64,000 bases of DNA, taken from Sphingobium sp. Ant17. GTDB taxonomy: Bacteria > Pseudomonadota > Alphaproteobacteria > Sphingomonadales > Sphingomonadaceae. How positions within the stretch are numbered: position 1 is the first letter of the stretch; each line of letters opens with the position of its first letter. The notes under the pieces were generated by a model, which did no database searches, had not been told where the DNA came from, and saw nothing but the letters and a program-made list of their open reading frames with translations. This document shows, piece after piece, positions 35,142-45,315 of this stretch. The position numbers and the translations under genes were made by a program. The stretch covers positions 142,783 through 206,782 of the forward strand of contig NZ_JEMV01000001.1 of NCBI RefSeq assembly GCF_000588875.1, written 5' to 3'.

Positions 35142-36880
35142 CCGTTGATACCCTGCGTGCCGAAGGAGATTGGTGCGCGCGACATGGCCCGTTGTCGCTG
35201 TTGCAGACGGTCGAGGGGCGACGCCAACGCTTCCAGGATGCCATGCTCCAATTTGAGGATGCGGTCGGCGCTGGCGACCAGATCACTATCATGGCTCGAA
35301 AACACGACTGTCGTGCCGCGCGAGCGCAGTTCGACCAGCAATTTGGTCAGAGCCAATTTTGCTTCTGAGTCCAGACTAGCACTCGGCTCGTCCAGCAGGA
35401 TCAATTTCGGGTCGCCAAATAGCGCACGCGCGAGCGCGATTCGCTGCGTTTGTCCTGACGACAGGCCCATCTCGCCAATCTGGATCATGCTGTCATAGGC
35501 ATTGGGCAGACGAAGGATCATGTCGTGCGCGCCAACGGATTGTGCCGCGGCCACCACTTTGGCGTCCAGGGCGGCGGCATCTGCCTCGGCCGTATATTGG
35601 AAGCGCGCTATGTTGTCGCGGATCGAGCCTGGAAAGAGCATGAAATTTTGCGGCAGATAGCCAATCGCGCGCGTCAATTGGGCTTCGTTCCAGTCCGACC
35701 TGGATGCCCCATCCAGCCGGATCGTACCACGGACCGGGTCCAACCCGCCGGCGATGGCGCGCAACAAGGTGGACTTGCCGGATCCGCTCGCGCCGATCAG
35801 CGCGACCACGTCGCCCGGTTTTGCTTCGAAGCTGATGTCGGCAAGCGCAACGCGGTGGGTGCCCGGTGAGAGCACGGTGATCCGTTCGACTGTTAGCGCA
35901 CCTGTCGGGTCGGGCAGGAGCGTGCGGGGCACGTCGGACCATGTGCCGAAGGCTTTGGTCAGACGGTCATAGGCGGTGCGTGTGTGGACGATCGATTTCC
36001 AGCCGCCCACAATCTGCTCGATCGGCGCGATGGCGCGTGAAAGCAGCAGGGTGGCAGCGATCATCGCACCACCCGACAGTTCATGACGCACGACCAGAAC
36101 AGCGGCAAGCGCGAGCGCGGCAGACTGAAGAAACAGGCGGAAGAACTTCATCCCGCTGCCATAGGCCGTACCCACAAAGCCTGCGCGCAGGTGATGATGA
36201 TTGACGAGCGCACGTTCTTCGCGATGGGCCTGCACCAATGCATCATTCATGCCCAACGCTCTTACTTCCGCTGCATGGCCGGTCGCGTGCGACAGGCGTG
36301 CATAGGAAATGCGCGATGCTTCGTTATAGGATCGCAGGGCCGGTGCAGAAGATCGTTCGCTGAGCCAGGCCAGCCCCAGCAACAGCAAGCTGGCCGCAAC
36401 AGTCAATACACCGATCCACGGGTGAAGCAGGAAGGCTGCCCCAATATAGACGATCGTCCAGGGCGCATCGAGCGCGGCAAGCACCGCCGCGCTGCTGATG
36501 CCATGGCGAAACGTGTCGAAGTCCCGCATCAATTCGCCCGAATCGATCGGCGACAGATCAGAGCGCGACAAGGCCATGCGCAGGGCATGAGACGATAGTT
36601 CCTCCTCCAGCCGTGCGCCGGCCCGCAACAGCACACGGCCGCGAAGCCATTCGAAAAGGACAAGCGCACCCAGCGCGAAACTGGCGATAAGGCCCAGGGC
36701 GACCAAGGTTGCAAGACCACCCGTTGGCACGACACGGTCGTAAACCTGCATCATGAATAAGGTGGGGGTCAGATATAAGAGATTGCCCAGCGCACTGAAA
36801 ATGGCCGCCAGGATGAAATAGGGTCTGCATTTGCCGAGCGCCGTTCGCAACGGCGTCATGTGGACGGACTTGGCGCGCAT
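35138..36880 (-). CDS. Type I secretion ABC permease/ATPase (PrtD/AtrD type)
   Basis: A 580-residue exporter with about six membrane helices (LILAAIFSALGNLLYLTPTLF and following) and a C-terminal ATPase: Walker A GASGSGKST, signature LSSGQTQRI, Walker B KLILLDEPSASLD, H-loop FSSHDSD. It lacks the N-terminal C39-like domain, as in the PrtD family that secretes RTX proteins with C-terminal signals. Similar ABC genes (atrD) accompany HlyD genes (atrB) in gellan and related sphingan clusters. ATG 36880 has AGGAA upstream; ATG 36859 is an alternative. Confidence 0.92.
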   Translation of the reverse strand: MRAKSVHMTPLRTALGKCRPYFILAAIFSALGNLLYLTPTLFMMQVYDRVVPTGGLATLVALGLIASFALGALVLFEWLRGRVLLRAGARLEEELSSHALRMALSRSDLSPIDSGELMRDFDTFRHGISSAAVLAALDAPWTIVYIGAAFLLHPWIGVLTVAASLLLLGLAWLSERSSAPALRSYNEASRISYARLSHATGHAAEVRALGMNDALVQAHREERALVNHHHLRAGFVGTAYGSGMKFFRLFLQSAALALAAVLVVRHELSGGAMIAATLLLSRAIAPIEQIVGGWKSIVHTRTAYDRLTKAFGTWSDVPRTLLPDPTGALTVERITVLSPGTHRVALADISFEAKPGDVVALIGASGSGKSTLLRAIAGGLDPVRGTIRLDGASRSDWNEAQLTRAIGYLPQNFMLFPGSIRDNIARFQYTAEADAAALDAKVVAAAQSVGAHDMILRLPNAYDSMIQIGEMGLSSGQTQRIALARALFGDPKLILLDEPSASLDSEAKLALTKLLVELRSRGTTVVFSSHDSDLVASADRILKLEHGILEALASPLDRLQQRQRAMSRAPISFGTQGING

Positions 36881-37024
36881 TCGATTGTTCCTGGCGACGT
36901 TCGAACAATCTCTATGGGACGCGAGTTAAGGATGGGTTTAGCAGCGCGCCTCCAGTCAGCCAAAATATGCGAACGGTGTGAGGCTGTATCCGTCGATCAA
37001 GCGGCACACCGAACCATGTTCGGT

Positions 37025-38089
37025 CTATGCTACGACCGGTCGACGGCCGCGCGTATGCCGGATAAGCGGTCGCTCAATGAACTGATAGGCAATCATGCCC
37101 GCAATACATCCACATAAGGCGGACACGCCGATCATGGGGATCATCAAATCGGCTGGCAGGCGGCGGATGACGGCAGTCACGGCACCTATCGCGAACATAT
37201 GAAACAGGTAGATCGAATAGCTGGAATCGCCGATATATAACCACAGCCTGTGCGGCATCCGGCCGCGTTTATCGACCAAGATCACCAAGATGGCCGCATG
37301 GGCCGCGCACACCGCTATCAGCCCCACCTGAGTCCAAGGGATGAGACGGATGATCGGATATTGGCTGGCGATCCAGGCCAGCAGCGCCGTCGAGGCCATG
37401 AGAAGAACGACAAGGGTCACATTGTCGGATCGAAACCGGCCTTTGAGGTTCAGCACCCCTAACCAGACACCGGCAACGAACGCCAATGTGTCGATGCGGG
37501 TGTAAAATGTAGGTATCGCTGCGTCAAAATGGTACAGCTGACCGATCAGGATGCAGGTGCCAAAGAAGAGCGTCAGCAAAATTGCCCTGGTCACCAACCC
37601 AAAAGCGAATGTCGCCGCGAACGAAACGTAAAAGAACATTTCATAGTTCAAGGTCCAACCCAGCTTGAACATCGGCCAGATGCCGCCGGTCCCAGATGGG
37701 TCGTAAGCGGGTATGAAAAACAGCGATAAGAAAAAGTGCTGGGGATCGAAAACTGTTCTTTGAAACATGCCGGGCGCGATGAGCGTGACCGATGCCACCA
37801 GAAACGTGGCGAACCAGTAGATCGGCACTACGCGACGAACACGGCGATTGAGAAATTGGGCCGCATTGAACCGTTGCAAACCTGTGGTTTGCGTCATGAT
37901 GAAGCCACTGATGACGAAAAATAATGTCACGCCATAGCGCGCACCGAGCTGGAAAATTTCGCCCGCATTGCCCTTGAGCGGATGATCGATCGCATGCGCG
38001 ATGACCACCGACAGCGCGGCAATTGCCCGAGCGAGTTGAATGCCATCCAGCCGGTCCAGCGTCGCCGACAAAGGTGTGCGCTGCGTCAT
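37025..38089 (-). CDS. Acyltransferase family 3 protein (OafA/ExoH type)
   Basis: A 354-residue integral membrane protein with the acyltransferase-3 signatures: LDGIQLARAIAALSVVIAHA at the N-terminus, FFVISGFIM, and TLNYEMFFYVSFA in the middle. The family transfers acetyl, succinyl or similar groups to polysaccharides; the acyl group is not predictable. It lacks a fused SGNH domain, unlike the gene at 38384. The two are divergent and separated by about 290 bp with a TTGCACTGCAG box. Confidence 0.88.
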   Translation of the reverse strand: MTQRTPLSATLDRLDGIQLARAIAALSVVIAHAIDHPLKGNAGEIFQLGARYGVTLFFVISGFIMTQTTGLQRFNAAQFLNRRVRRVVPIYWFATFLVASVTLIAPGMFQRTVFDPQHFFLSLFFIPAYDPSGTGGIWPMFKLGWTLNYEMFFYVSFAATFAFGLVTRAILLTLFFGTCILIGQLYHFDAAIPTFYTRIDTLAFVAGVWLGVLNLKGRFRSDNVTLVVLLMASTALLAWIASQYPIIRLIPWTQVGLIAVCAAHAAILVILVDKRGRMPHRLWLYIGDSSYSIYLFHMFAIGAVTAVIRRLPADLMIPMIGVSALCGCIAGMIAYQFIERPLIRHTRGRRPVVA

Positions 38090-38242
38090 CCCCGCAAGTT
38101 ATCCTTGATAGCCAATATGCCTTGTCTATACGGTTGCGCTCGCACGCGATAGAGTTTTGAATCGCTGTTGCTCTTGAAACAGACTGGAACAAAATCCCCA
38201 ATTACCAATTGTGCAAATGCGTTACTTCGCCGTAATGTGATG

Positions 38243-38253
38243 TTGCACTGCAG
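38243..38253. promoter_or_regulatory. TTGCACTGCAG box between divergent acyltransferases
   Basis: It matches YTGC-N3-GCAG and is almost a 15-bp dyad (TGTTGCA-C-TGCAGAA) in the 290-bp divergent region. See the similar sites at 29408 and 60192. Confidence 0.3.
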
Positions 38254-38383
38254 AATGATTTGCTATCTGAATAATGGGCCATATGCTAAGATAAGGTGAC
38301 TTCGCCGCGATGCGTTGGAATTCTCGTTCCGCCGTCTTGGGCGCGGGGCATAGGGCTGAGAGTTTTTCCGAGGGGTCGCCTTT

Positions 38384-40384
38384 GTGGCAGTAGGCAAATA
38401 CAGGACTGGCGCGCTGAATGCGGAAAACACGCTGCAGGTCCAATCTGCCGTAGCCCGTAATTACCGGCCTGACATTGATGGCCTGCGTGCGCTTGCTGTA
38501 TTGCCGGTCGTTCTTGGCCATGCGAGCGTCAGAGGGTTCAGCGGCGGATTTGTCGGGGTCGACATTTTCTTCGTCATCTCCGGTTATCTGATCACCGGCA
38601 TATTGGTGCGGGATCTGGCAGCCGGTCGATATTCGATAGCGGAATTCTACCGCCGCCGCATTTTGCGCATATTCCCGGTATTATTTGCTGTTCTTGCGAC
38701 GTCCAGCCTGGTCGCCATTGGATATTTGCTACCGACCGAACTTGTTCGGTACGCCGGGTCGCTGGGTGCCACGACGCTTTTTTCATCCAATATCCTGTTT
38801 TACTCGGAAAGCGGATATTTCGACGCTGCATCCAATACCAAACCCTTGCTGCATACCTGGTCGCTGGCGGTAGAGGAGCAGTTCTACATTCTTTGGCCTT
38901 TGCTCCTCGCCTGGATTGGGGCAAGCCGGATGACCTTGCTCAGGCTGACGGTCGCCGCAATCTGTATGGCGTCTTTCGTTGCCTCGATTCTGTTCCTCAA
39001 CATCAATCCTTCCGCGACCTTCTACCTCCTGCCGACGCGGGCCTGCGAACTGGCGCTTGGTGCTATGCTTGCGCTCACCGGCAACCCCATCCGCAATCGC
39101 TGGGTCAACGATCTGCTGGGCGCGCTTGGTCTGGCCGCAATTCTCACGAGCATCTGGCTCTATGATGAAATGATGCTCTTCCCTGGCGCAGCCGCCGCTC
39201 TGCCGTGCGGCGGCGCCTTGCTATTGCTGATGACCGGAGCGAGCGGCGGATGGGTAAGCCGACTCTTCAGCCTCTCGCCAGCGGTCTTCGTCGGCAAAAT
39301 CTCCTATTCGCTCTACATGTGGCATTGGCCCGTCATTGTCTTTGCGAAGATCGCTTTCTTGCAAAACGGCCTGACCCCACAAATGCAGGTTATCGAGATC
39401 GGCGTCTCGTTCCTGTTGGCCGTGCTCTCGTGGAAATTCATAGAGCGGCCGTTCCGAACCAATGTTGCGCATTGGCGCACCCGCGATGTGTTCAAGGGCG
39501 CGTTAATGGCCATGGCCTTGATGATCGGTACCGCAGGCGCGCTATTGGCTCTGCGCGGCATGCCTGATCGCTATTCAGAGGAGCAGCAGGCGGTCGCCAA
39601 CTATCTGAGCATGGACGTGGAACTCGCCTATCGACGAGGAACCTGCTTTCGCGCGGGTCCGCAAGGAGAGATCGACCCGTCCTGTATCACGCCCAAAACG
39701 CGCAAGCCCGTCGTGCTGCTGTTGGGTGACAGCCATGCCGCGCATCTATGGCCTGGATTTGCGCAAAATCCCGGCCAATATGAAGTGCTGCAGGCGACGG
39801 TCGCGGGGTGCCGCCCCCTCATTCATCCCGATCCTTCAACCCGATGCCGCCGACTGTTCAACGATATGTTGCTGAAATGGGCACCCGAGCATCGCCCGGC
39901 GGTGATCCTGCTGTCCGCAAAATGGCGCCCGAATGACTTGGAACTGTTGGAAAAGACACTGGACAAAATGGCATCGCTCAATCTCAATATCGTGCTGATC
40001 GGCCCCATACCGCAATATACCGCTGCCCTCCCTCGATTGCTCGCCGTTGCGCTGGGAAGAGGTGACCGCGACCTCCTACGCCGGTCGCTGCGCACGCAAC
40101 AATTCACAAAGGACCGGCAATTGCGGGAGATGGCAGAACGGCGCGGCATCATCTATGTTTCGCTCATCGATCTGCTGTGTCGGGGACAGACCTGCAAAAC
40201 CTTGGCAAAGCCGCCCATCCCCATGCAGTTCGATCATGGCCATTTGACCGAGGAAGGGTCCGAATTGGTGGTACGGAACATCCTGCCCTATATCGATCTT
40301 GCGGTAGAACGGAACGGGATCGGCCGCAGCAATCCGAACCAAAAGTCCATAATTCCGGTTGCGCGTGAAGATAGCCTACCCTAG
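38384..40384 (+). CDS. Acyltransferase-3 fused to an SGNH hydrolase domain (OafA/YrhL type)
   Basis: A 666-residue protein with a GTG start at 38384 preceded by GAGGGG. The N-terminal acyltransferase-3 domain (about 25-360) shows YRPDIDGLRALAVLPVVLGH, FVGVDIFFVISGYLITG and HTWSLAVEEQFYILWPL. The C-terminal periplasmic SGNH domain has the Ser block LLLGDSHAAHLWPG, with FDHGHLTEEGSELV near the end providing the Asp/His pair. Such fusions O-acetylate polysaccharide outside the membrane. It begins a plus-strand run with the GT4, polymerase, flippase and GT2 genes. Confidence 0.9.
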   Translation: MAVGKYRTGALNAENTLQVQSAVARNYRPDIDGLRALAVLPVVLGHASVRGFSGGFVGVDIFFVISGYLITGILVRDLAAGRYSIAEFYRRRILRIFPVLFAVLATSSLVAIGYLLPTELVRYAGSLGATTLFSSNILFYSESGYFDAASNTKPLLHTWSLAVEEQFYILWPLLLAWIGASRMTLLRLTVAAICMASFVASILFLNINPSATFYLLPTRACELALGAMLALTGNPIRNRWVNDLLGALGLAAILTSIWLYDEMMLFPGAAAALPCGGALLLLMTGASGGWVSRLFSLSPAVFVGKISYSLYMWHWPVIVFAKIAFLQNGLTPQMQVIEIGVSFLLAVLSWKFIERPFRTNVAHWRTRDVFKGALMAMALMIGTAGALLALRGMPDRYSEEQQAVANYLSMDVELAYRRGTCFRAGPQGEIDPSCITPKTRKPVVLLLGDSHAAHLWPGFAQNPGQYEVLQATVAGCRPLIHPDPSTRCRRLFNDMLLKWAPEHRPAVILLSAKWRPNDLELLEKTLDKMASLNLNIVLIGPIPQYTAALPRLLAVALGRGDRDLLRRSLRTQQFTKDRQLREMAERRGIIYVSLIDLLCRGQTCKTLAKPPIPMQFDHGHLTEEGSELVVRNILPYIDLAVERNGIGRSNPNQKSIIPVAREDSLP

Positions 40385-40457
40385 AGGCAAAGACATACTC
40401 GGACCGGGGAAGCTGATAGATTTCGGCTTGGTCAGAGCAAGGGGGAACCGCCTGCTT

Positions 40458-41562
40458 ATGACACGGCGTGTGTATTTTCTGGTCTCTCATTCATCGGCTG
40501 GGGGCGCGCAGGAAATCTGGGCGAACCTTGCTGAAGCCTTTCGTGTAGCGGGTGAAACGGTAGAGTTGATGGCGCTCTATCCTTTGCGGGCTACGGTCCG
40601 CGAAACATCACCCAATTGCCTTGGCGCTATGTCATCGATCGTCGTCCGTCCAATCCAATCGCCATGGCGCGAATGCTTTGGAACCTGGTGGATATCATCC
40701 GTCGGGAAAAACCGGACCTCATCGTCACGGCCATGCCCGCCGCCAATATCCTTGCCGCAATAGCCGCCCGGATCGCAGGCAGAAAATCGTGCGTCGTCAT
40801 CTCGCACCATTCCCCGACGGAAACCCACAATCCGCTGCTCAACCGCATCGACGGCTTGGCCGGATCGCTCGACAGCGTAAAGGCCGTGGTCAGCGTGTCG
40901 GACAGTGTGTCCTCGACACTGGCGAACAAGTCGGCGCGATACCGTGCGAAGCGCATTACAATCCACAACGCCCTCCCGCCAGAGATCGAGCAACTGCTGG
41001 AAAATCTGGCTGCGGAACGCGCGGGGCGCATCGGAACGGGACGGAAGGTGGTTGCCACGGGCCGCCTTGCGTATCAGAAAAATTATCCCCTGCTGATACG
41101 CGCAGCCGTTCATATGCCCGACGTCGATATCGACATCGTTGGCAATGGTCCTGACGAAGACGCGCTCAAAACACTGACAGCTGCGTTGGGCGTCACAGAA
41201 CGCGTGCATTTCCTCGGTCACAGGCCGCGTGCCGAAGCCTGACCATATTGGCACGGGGCGATCTGTTCGTGCAGGTCAGCCATTTCGAAGGGCATAGCCT
41301 GGGCCTGATAGAAGCGGCGAAGCTCGGCGTGCCCCTGATTGTGTCCGATGTGCCGGTGCAGATTGAAGGCATTACCCGGTCGGATGGGCAACAATGCGGC
41401 ATTGCCGTCGCGACAGACGATGATAGCGGGCTAGCACGGGCCATCACCGGACTGCTCGACAGCCCGCAGGCCTATGCCGGGCGTGCCGATCAGGCGCGAC
41501 GCTTGGCCGACGAAACCACCTTTGGCGCCATGGTGAACGCCTATCGGAACTTCGTACCGTGA
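40458..41562 (+). pseudogene. Family 4 glycosyltransferase, two single-base frameshifts
   Basis: Three consecutive frames make one GT4 protein of about 368 residues: FLVSHSSAGGAQEIWANLAEAF (donor-independent N-domain), then KVVATGRLAYQKNYPLLIRAA and DIVGNGPDEDAL (GT-B C-domain), then VQVSHFEGHSLGLIEAAKLGVPLI with the E(x7)E nucleotide-sugar motif. A base is missing near 40616 (restored PNLPWRYVID) and a C near 41242 (restored EALTILARGDLF). Each break is a one-base loss. The product would add a sugar to the lipid-linked repeat unit at the cytoplasmic face. Start ATG 40458 follows GGGGGAA. Confidence 0.8.
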
Positions 41563-41641
41563 TGATGAGGTGGGCTATTTGGGTCGACACCCGGATACGA
41601 CACAGGCAAGCCAACATATTTCGCCGCGCGGACCCTATGTG

Positions 41642-42971
41642 ATGGAAAGAACGCCCAGGATCACCCTGCCCCCGCGGATAGCGCCGCTCCGGCGTCTTCC
41701 GGGCGACCGACTGCTTGGGTCGATCGCGATCGTCGGTGTGCTGTTGGGCGCCGTGTTTGGCCCCAACCTCAGCCAGCCAACTGGCGGGTCTGGCGGCGGT
41801 GGAAGCGCGCTGCGCCAGTCTCTCTATCTCCTTACTTTCATGATCGCCATTGCAAGCATCCGCCCCTGGCAGTCGCCTGCGCGTCTACTCGTTCTTCCGC
41901 TATCGATGATCGCGATCCTGGCATGGAGCCTGTTTTCGATCAGTTGGTCGGCCGTGCCTGCGGCCCGCCCTGCGCCGCTTCCTATTGACGGCAATTGTAA
42001 TCTGGACCGTCTTCCTTGCGGTGCGATGCGCGGGTTATGACAGAACGATCCTGCTGTTCCGCCGGGTGATGATCGCTATTCTGGTGGGCAATCTTCTTGC
42101 GGTAACGCTTTTGCCCGGCGTTGCCATCCATCAGGCTGCAACGGTAACTGATCCCGGGCTTATCGGCGCTTGGCGCGGGCTGCTGGCGCAAAAGAATTTT
42201 GCCGGTGCAGTAGCAGCCGTCACTATCCTCTTATTCTTTTTCGATGCCAGCCATATGTCACGTTATATGCGGTGGGGTACGATTACGCTTTCCATATTGT
42301 TTTTGCTGGGTACCCAATCGAAGACATCCATGGGCATCTGCCTGGGCGCGCTGGTTACAGGATTTTTGTTTGGTCGCTATAATCCAGGGTATCGGCTTTT
42401 CTTCCTGCCGGTTTTGCTCATCGCAGGTGCGGGAGCGTTTATCCTGATCGACATGGAGGGTGGCGCGGTTATCGACCATTTCATGCGCGACCGGCAAGCG
42501 TTCACGGGCCGCGTGGAGATATGGATTCCGCTGATCGAATTCGCGTCGGACAATCCCTTTACCGGTTCGGGATATGGCTCGTTTTGGAATATCGGGGATG
42601 AACGCGAGCCGATAAAAGACTATGCCACCGGCTGGATAACCGCTCAGGCAAGCGGCCATAACGGCTTTCTCGATGTTCTGGTGCAGGTAGGCCTGCCCGG
42701 GCTTTTCCTGGTGCTCCTCGCTTATCTGATAGTGCCGCTTTGGTGCTTGATCACCAGCCAGACTATCGCGCGCCCGACTGCCAGTCTGCTGATGGCGATG
42801 ATTTTCTTCTGCATTAGCCATAATGCGACCGAATCGAGTTTGCTCGACCGCGATATCACCGTGCATGTGTTCCTTCTTTTTACGATAGCCCTGGTCCATC
42901 TGACGACTAAACCTCGACCTCGACCTCAACCTCGACCGTCGGGCGTAAGTGGATATCCCGCACTTGGTTGA
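41642..42971 (+). pseudogene. O-antigen ligase/Wzy-like polymerase, second in locus, one frameshift
   Basis: Frame 1 (MERTPRITLPPR) gives three membrane helices to about 41965. Frame 2 continues FLLTAIVIWTVFLAVRCAGYDR through AQKNFAGAVAAVTILLFFFD, FTGSGYGSFWNIGDE and ASGHNGFLDVLVQVGLPG, the Wzy_C signatures. Here one base too many is present around 41964-41982, where two CCC triplets lie. Restored length is about 442 residues. The start is uncertain. It lies between the GT4 and flippase genes, the usual place for the repeat-unit polymerase, so it is the likeliest true Wzy of the three. Confidence 0.78.
42911..42935 (+). repeat. Hexanucleotide repeat (CCTCGA-type), about four copies
   Basis: CCTCGA CCTCGA CCTCAA CCTCGA at the 3' end of the polymerase gene encodes alternating Pro-Arg/Gln (PRPRPQPRP). 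Because the unit is six bases, copy-number changes would stay in frame. Confidence 0.6.
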
Positions 42972-42990
42972 TAGACCCAAGACCGGCGGC

Positions 42991-44258
42991 ATGATGCCGC
43001 AGCTACTGCGCTATCTGCAGGCTGGTGTCGGGCCGATCGCATCGGCTGGCGCGCAATTTCTGTTGTCGCTCACGCTGCTGCGGATGCTGTCCCCGACTGA
43101 ATTTGGCAGCTTTGCGTTTCTTCTTGTTGCCTCGCAATTTAGTTGGGGGCTTTGGAGCGCTCTGTTCTGCGCGCCCTTGCCGGTCCTTCTTTCCGAACAA
43201 GGGAAGGACGGTATGGAACAGATTGAGCGCTGCATGCTCTCCACAAACCTGGTGGCGGCCATCGGCGCACTGACGCTTTTTTTCGGCCTTGGGCTGATGC
43301 TGAATGTGCCGCCGTTCGCCGCCGCAATCTTCGCGCTATACAGCGGTGTGGCCCTGCTGCGGTGGCTTGCGCGCGCGCACGCTTACGCGCTGGGCAGCCC
43401 ACTGCGCACGATGATGTCGGACATCGCCTATAGCGCCACGCTCGTGGCAGGGATTGGCATGATGGTCATGACGGACGTCATGATGGTCATGACGGACGGG
43501 AAATCGCTCGACCTGGCCTATACAGCCCTGTTGGCAAGCGCAATTATCGGCATGCTGCCCTTCGGCAAACGCTATCTCGCCCTCCAATTTATCCGGTTCG
43601 ATCCGCGTTTGATCATGGGCTATCGCGACATATGGCGGCGGCATTCGGGCTGGTCGCTGATGGGCGTCATCACCACCGAGGCTACGGCCAACGCGCATGT
43701 CTATCTGGTCACCACATTGTGGGGACCTGCCGCCTTTGCGCCTATTGCCGCGAGCGCCTTGCTGATCCGTCCGATCGGCGTCGCCCAGAAGGCACTCAAC
43801 GAATTTGAGCGCGCGCAGATGGCACGGCAGATAGGGGCGGGCCGGATCGAAGACGCCATTGCGTCAGTGCGCACCTTTCGGCTCGTGCTGGTCATGGCGT
43901 GGATGGTGACCGCTCTCGCCATTGCGGCTCTTCTGTTCAAGGCACCACGACTGTTGTTCCCGCCGCACTATGATCTGCCATTCATGATTGCCGCAGGGGC
44001 GCTATGGCTCGCGGTGGCCGGGGTTCGGCTGGTGCGCGCGCTGAAGGGTCTTTGCTGCAGGCGGCCGGCGAATTTCGACCGCTCGCCTTCGCCAGCCTCT
44101 GGTCCGCTGGAATTTCGATCGCGATGGTGCTTGTCTTGCTGTTCACGATGGGACCATTATGGTCGATCGTGGGGATATTGATCGGCGAGGCGCTGTTCGC
44201 AGCCGTAACCTATGTGCATGCGCACCGCTGGCGTATCAAACATTTGCGCTCTAGATGA
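42991..44258 (+). pseudogene. Oligosaccharide flippase (Wzx/MATE-like), frameshift near C-terminus
   Basis: Frame 1 starts MMPQLLRYLQAGVGPIASAG and has about ten membrane helices (LLRMLSPTEFGSFAFLLVASQF and others). After ALKG the frame is lost at the GGG near 44046-44048, and one extra G restores GSLLQAAGEFRPLAFASLW and two more helices (VLVLLFTMGPLWSIVGILIG). Restored length is about 422 residues, as usual for polysaccharide flippases, which move lipid-linked repeat units across the inner membrane. A 21-bp in-frame duplication lies at 43458-43498. It follows the polymerase gene by 19 bp. Confidence 0.8.
43458..43498 (+). repeat. 21-bp tandem duplication within the flippase gene
   Basis: The unit CATGATGGTCATGACGGACG(T/G) occurs twice in tandem, giving the peptide MMVMTDVMMVMTDG. 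It is in frame and adds seven residues at the end of a membrane helix. Confidence 0.8.
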
Positions 44259-44292
44259 TGATGAACCCCATGATGCGCGGGCAGGAGATCCC

Positions 44293-45294
44293 ATGATCAA
44301 AATCACCGTTGGCATCAAGGCGCTGAACGAGGAAGCGCATATCGGCGAAGCATTGGCCAGTGCGGTTGCCGCCGTTGCGCCGTTCGGCGGAGAAGTGGTC
44401 CTGGCCGATAGCGGCTCCACCGACCGCACCGTCGAGATCGCCAGAACCTATCCCGTGCGGATCGTGCAGTTGGCGAACCGCAATGAACGCTGCTGTGGCG
44501 CGGGCGCGCAACTTGCGTTCCAGCATGCCAATGGCGAATATTTCTATCTGCTCGACGGCGACATGGTGCTGAATCCCCCCTTCATCGAAGCGGGTATCGC
44601 CTATCTGGAAGCCAATCCTGGCTTTGCGGCCGTCGGTGGCCTGGTGTGCGAGCGTAACACCGAAGGGGAAGGCTTTCAGATACGTGCGGCAAGCGTTGCC
44701 AAGGATCGCCACTGGTTGCCAGGCATCGTCGATCGCCTCGACTGCGGCGGCCTGTATCGCGCTTCAGCGGTTCGCGAGGCTGGATATTTTGCCGATCGCA
44801 ACCTGCATGCGTTCGAAGAGTTCGACCTTGCCGCGCGGCTGCAGGCGCATGGCTGGAAACTGGCGCGGATAGATGTGCCGCAGATCGATCATTTCGGCCA
44901 TACGACGCCGGGCTATCAGCTATTATGGCGTCGCTTGCGAAGCGGCTATTCCGGTGGCCCCGGCGAGGTGCTGCGCGGCGCGCTTGGCCAGCCACATCTC
45001 AAGCTCGTCCTGCGTAAACTCGGGCATGTGCGCAACGGTCTCGCGGTAATAGCCTGGTGGGCCATGCTGCTGGCATCGCTGCTTCTTGGTCAGCCGCTCA
45101 TCTTCCTGGCGCTCATTGCCATTCCCTTGGCTCTGCTGAGTTGGCGGCGCGGCTCCTTCCAACTGGGGCTCTATTCGCTGGCGGCCTGGAACGTTACCGC
45201 CTGGGGGCTGCTGACGGGCTTTTTCCGTGGCCGAGTGACCCCGCGAAAACCGCTGGATTCTATCGATCTAAGCCCGGGCAGGACTGTTTCCTAA
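44293..45294 (+). CDS. Family 2 glycosyltransferase with C-terminal membrane helices
   Basis: A 333-residue GT-A enzyme: ITVGIKALNEEAHIGEAL at the start, VLADSGSTDRTVEIA, the DxD motif in YLLDGDMVL, and GLYRASAVREAGYFADRNLHAFEEFDLAARL containing the catalytic ED-type segment. Two or three membrane helices follow (VIAWWAMLLASLLLGQPLIFL). It probably adds a sugar to the lipid-linked repeat unit. ATG 44293 has AGGAG six bases upstream, and it lies 34 bp after the flippase gene. It faces the convergent GT2-GtrA gene. Confidence 0.88.
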   Translation: MIKITVGIKALNEEAHIGEALASAVAAVAPFGGEVVLADSGSTDRTVEIARTYPVRIVQLANRNERCCGAGAQLAFQHANGEYFYLLDGDMVLNPPFIEAGIAYLEANPGFAAVGGLVCERNTEGEGFQIRAASVAKDRHWLPGIVDRLDCGGLYRASAVREAGYFADRNLHAFEEFDLAARLQAHGWKLARIDVPQIDHFGHTTPGYQLLWRRLRSGYSGGPGEVLRGALGQPHLKLVLRKLGHVRNGLAVIAWWAMLLASLLLGQPLIFLALIAIPLALLSWRRGSFQLGLYSLAAWNVTAWGLLTGFFRGRVTPRKPLDSIDLSPGRTVS

Positions 45295-45315
45295 GCCCGG
45301 GCTGGTCCAAGGCGC

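Noticed and set aside
40458..44258. Programmed frameshifting in the GT4, polymerase and flippase genes
   Set aside because: No slippery heptamers or downstream structures are evident at the breaks, and their variety suggests indels or consensus error.
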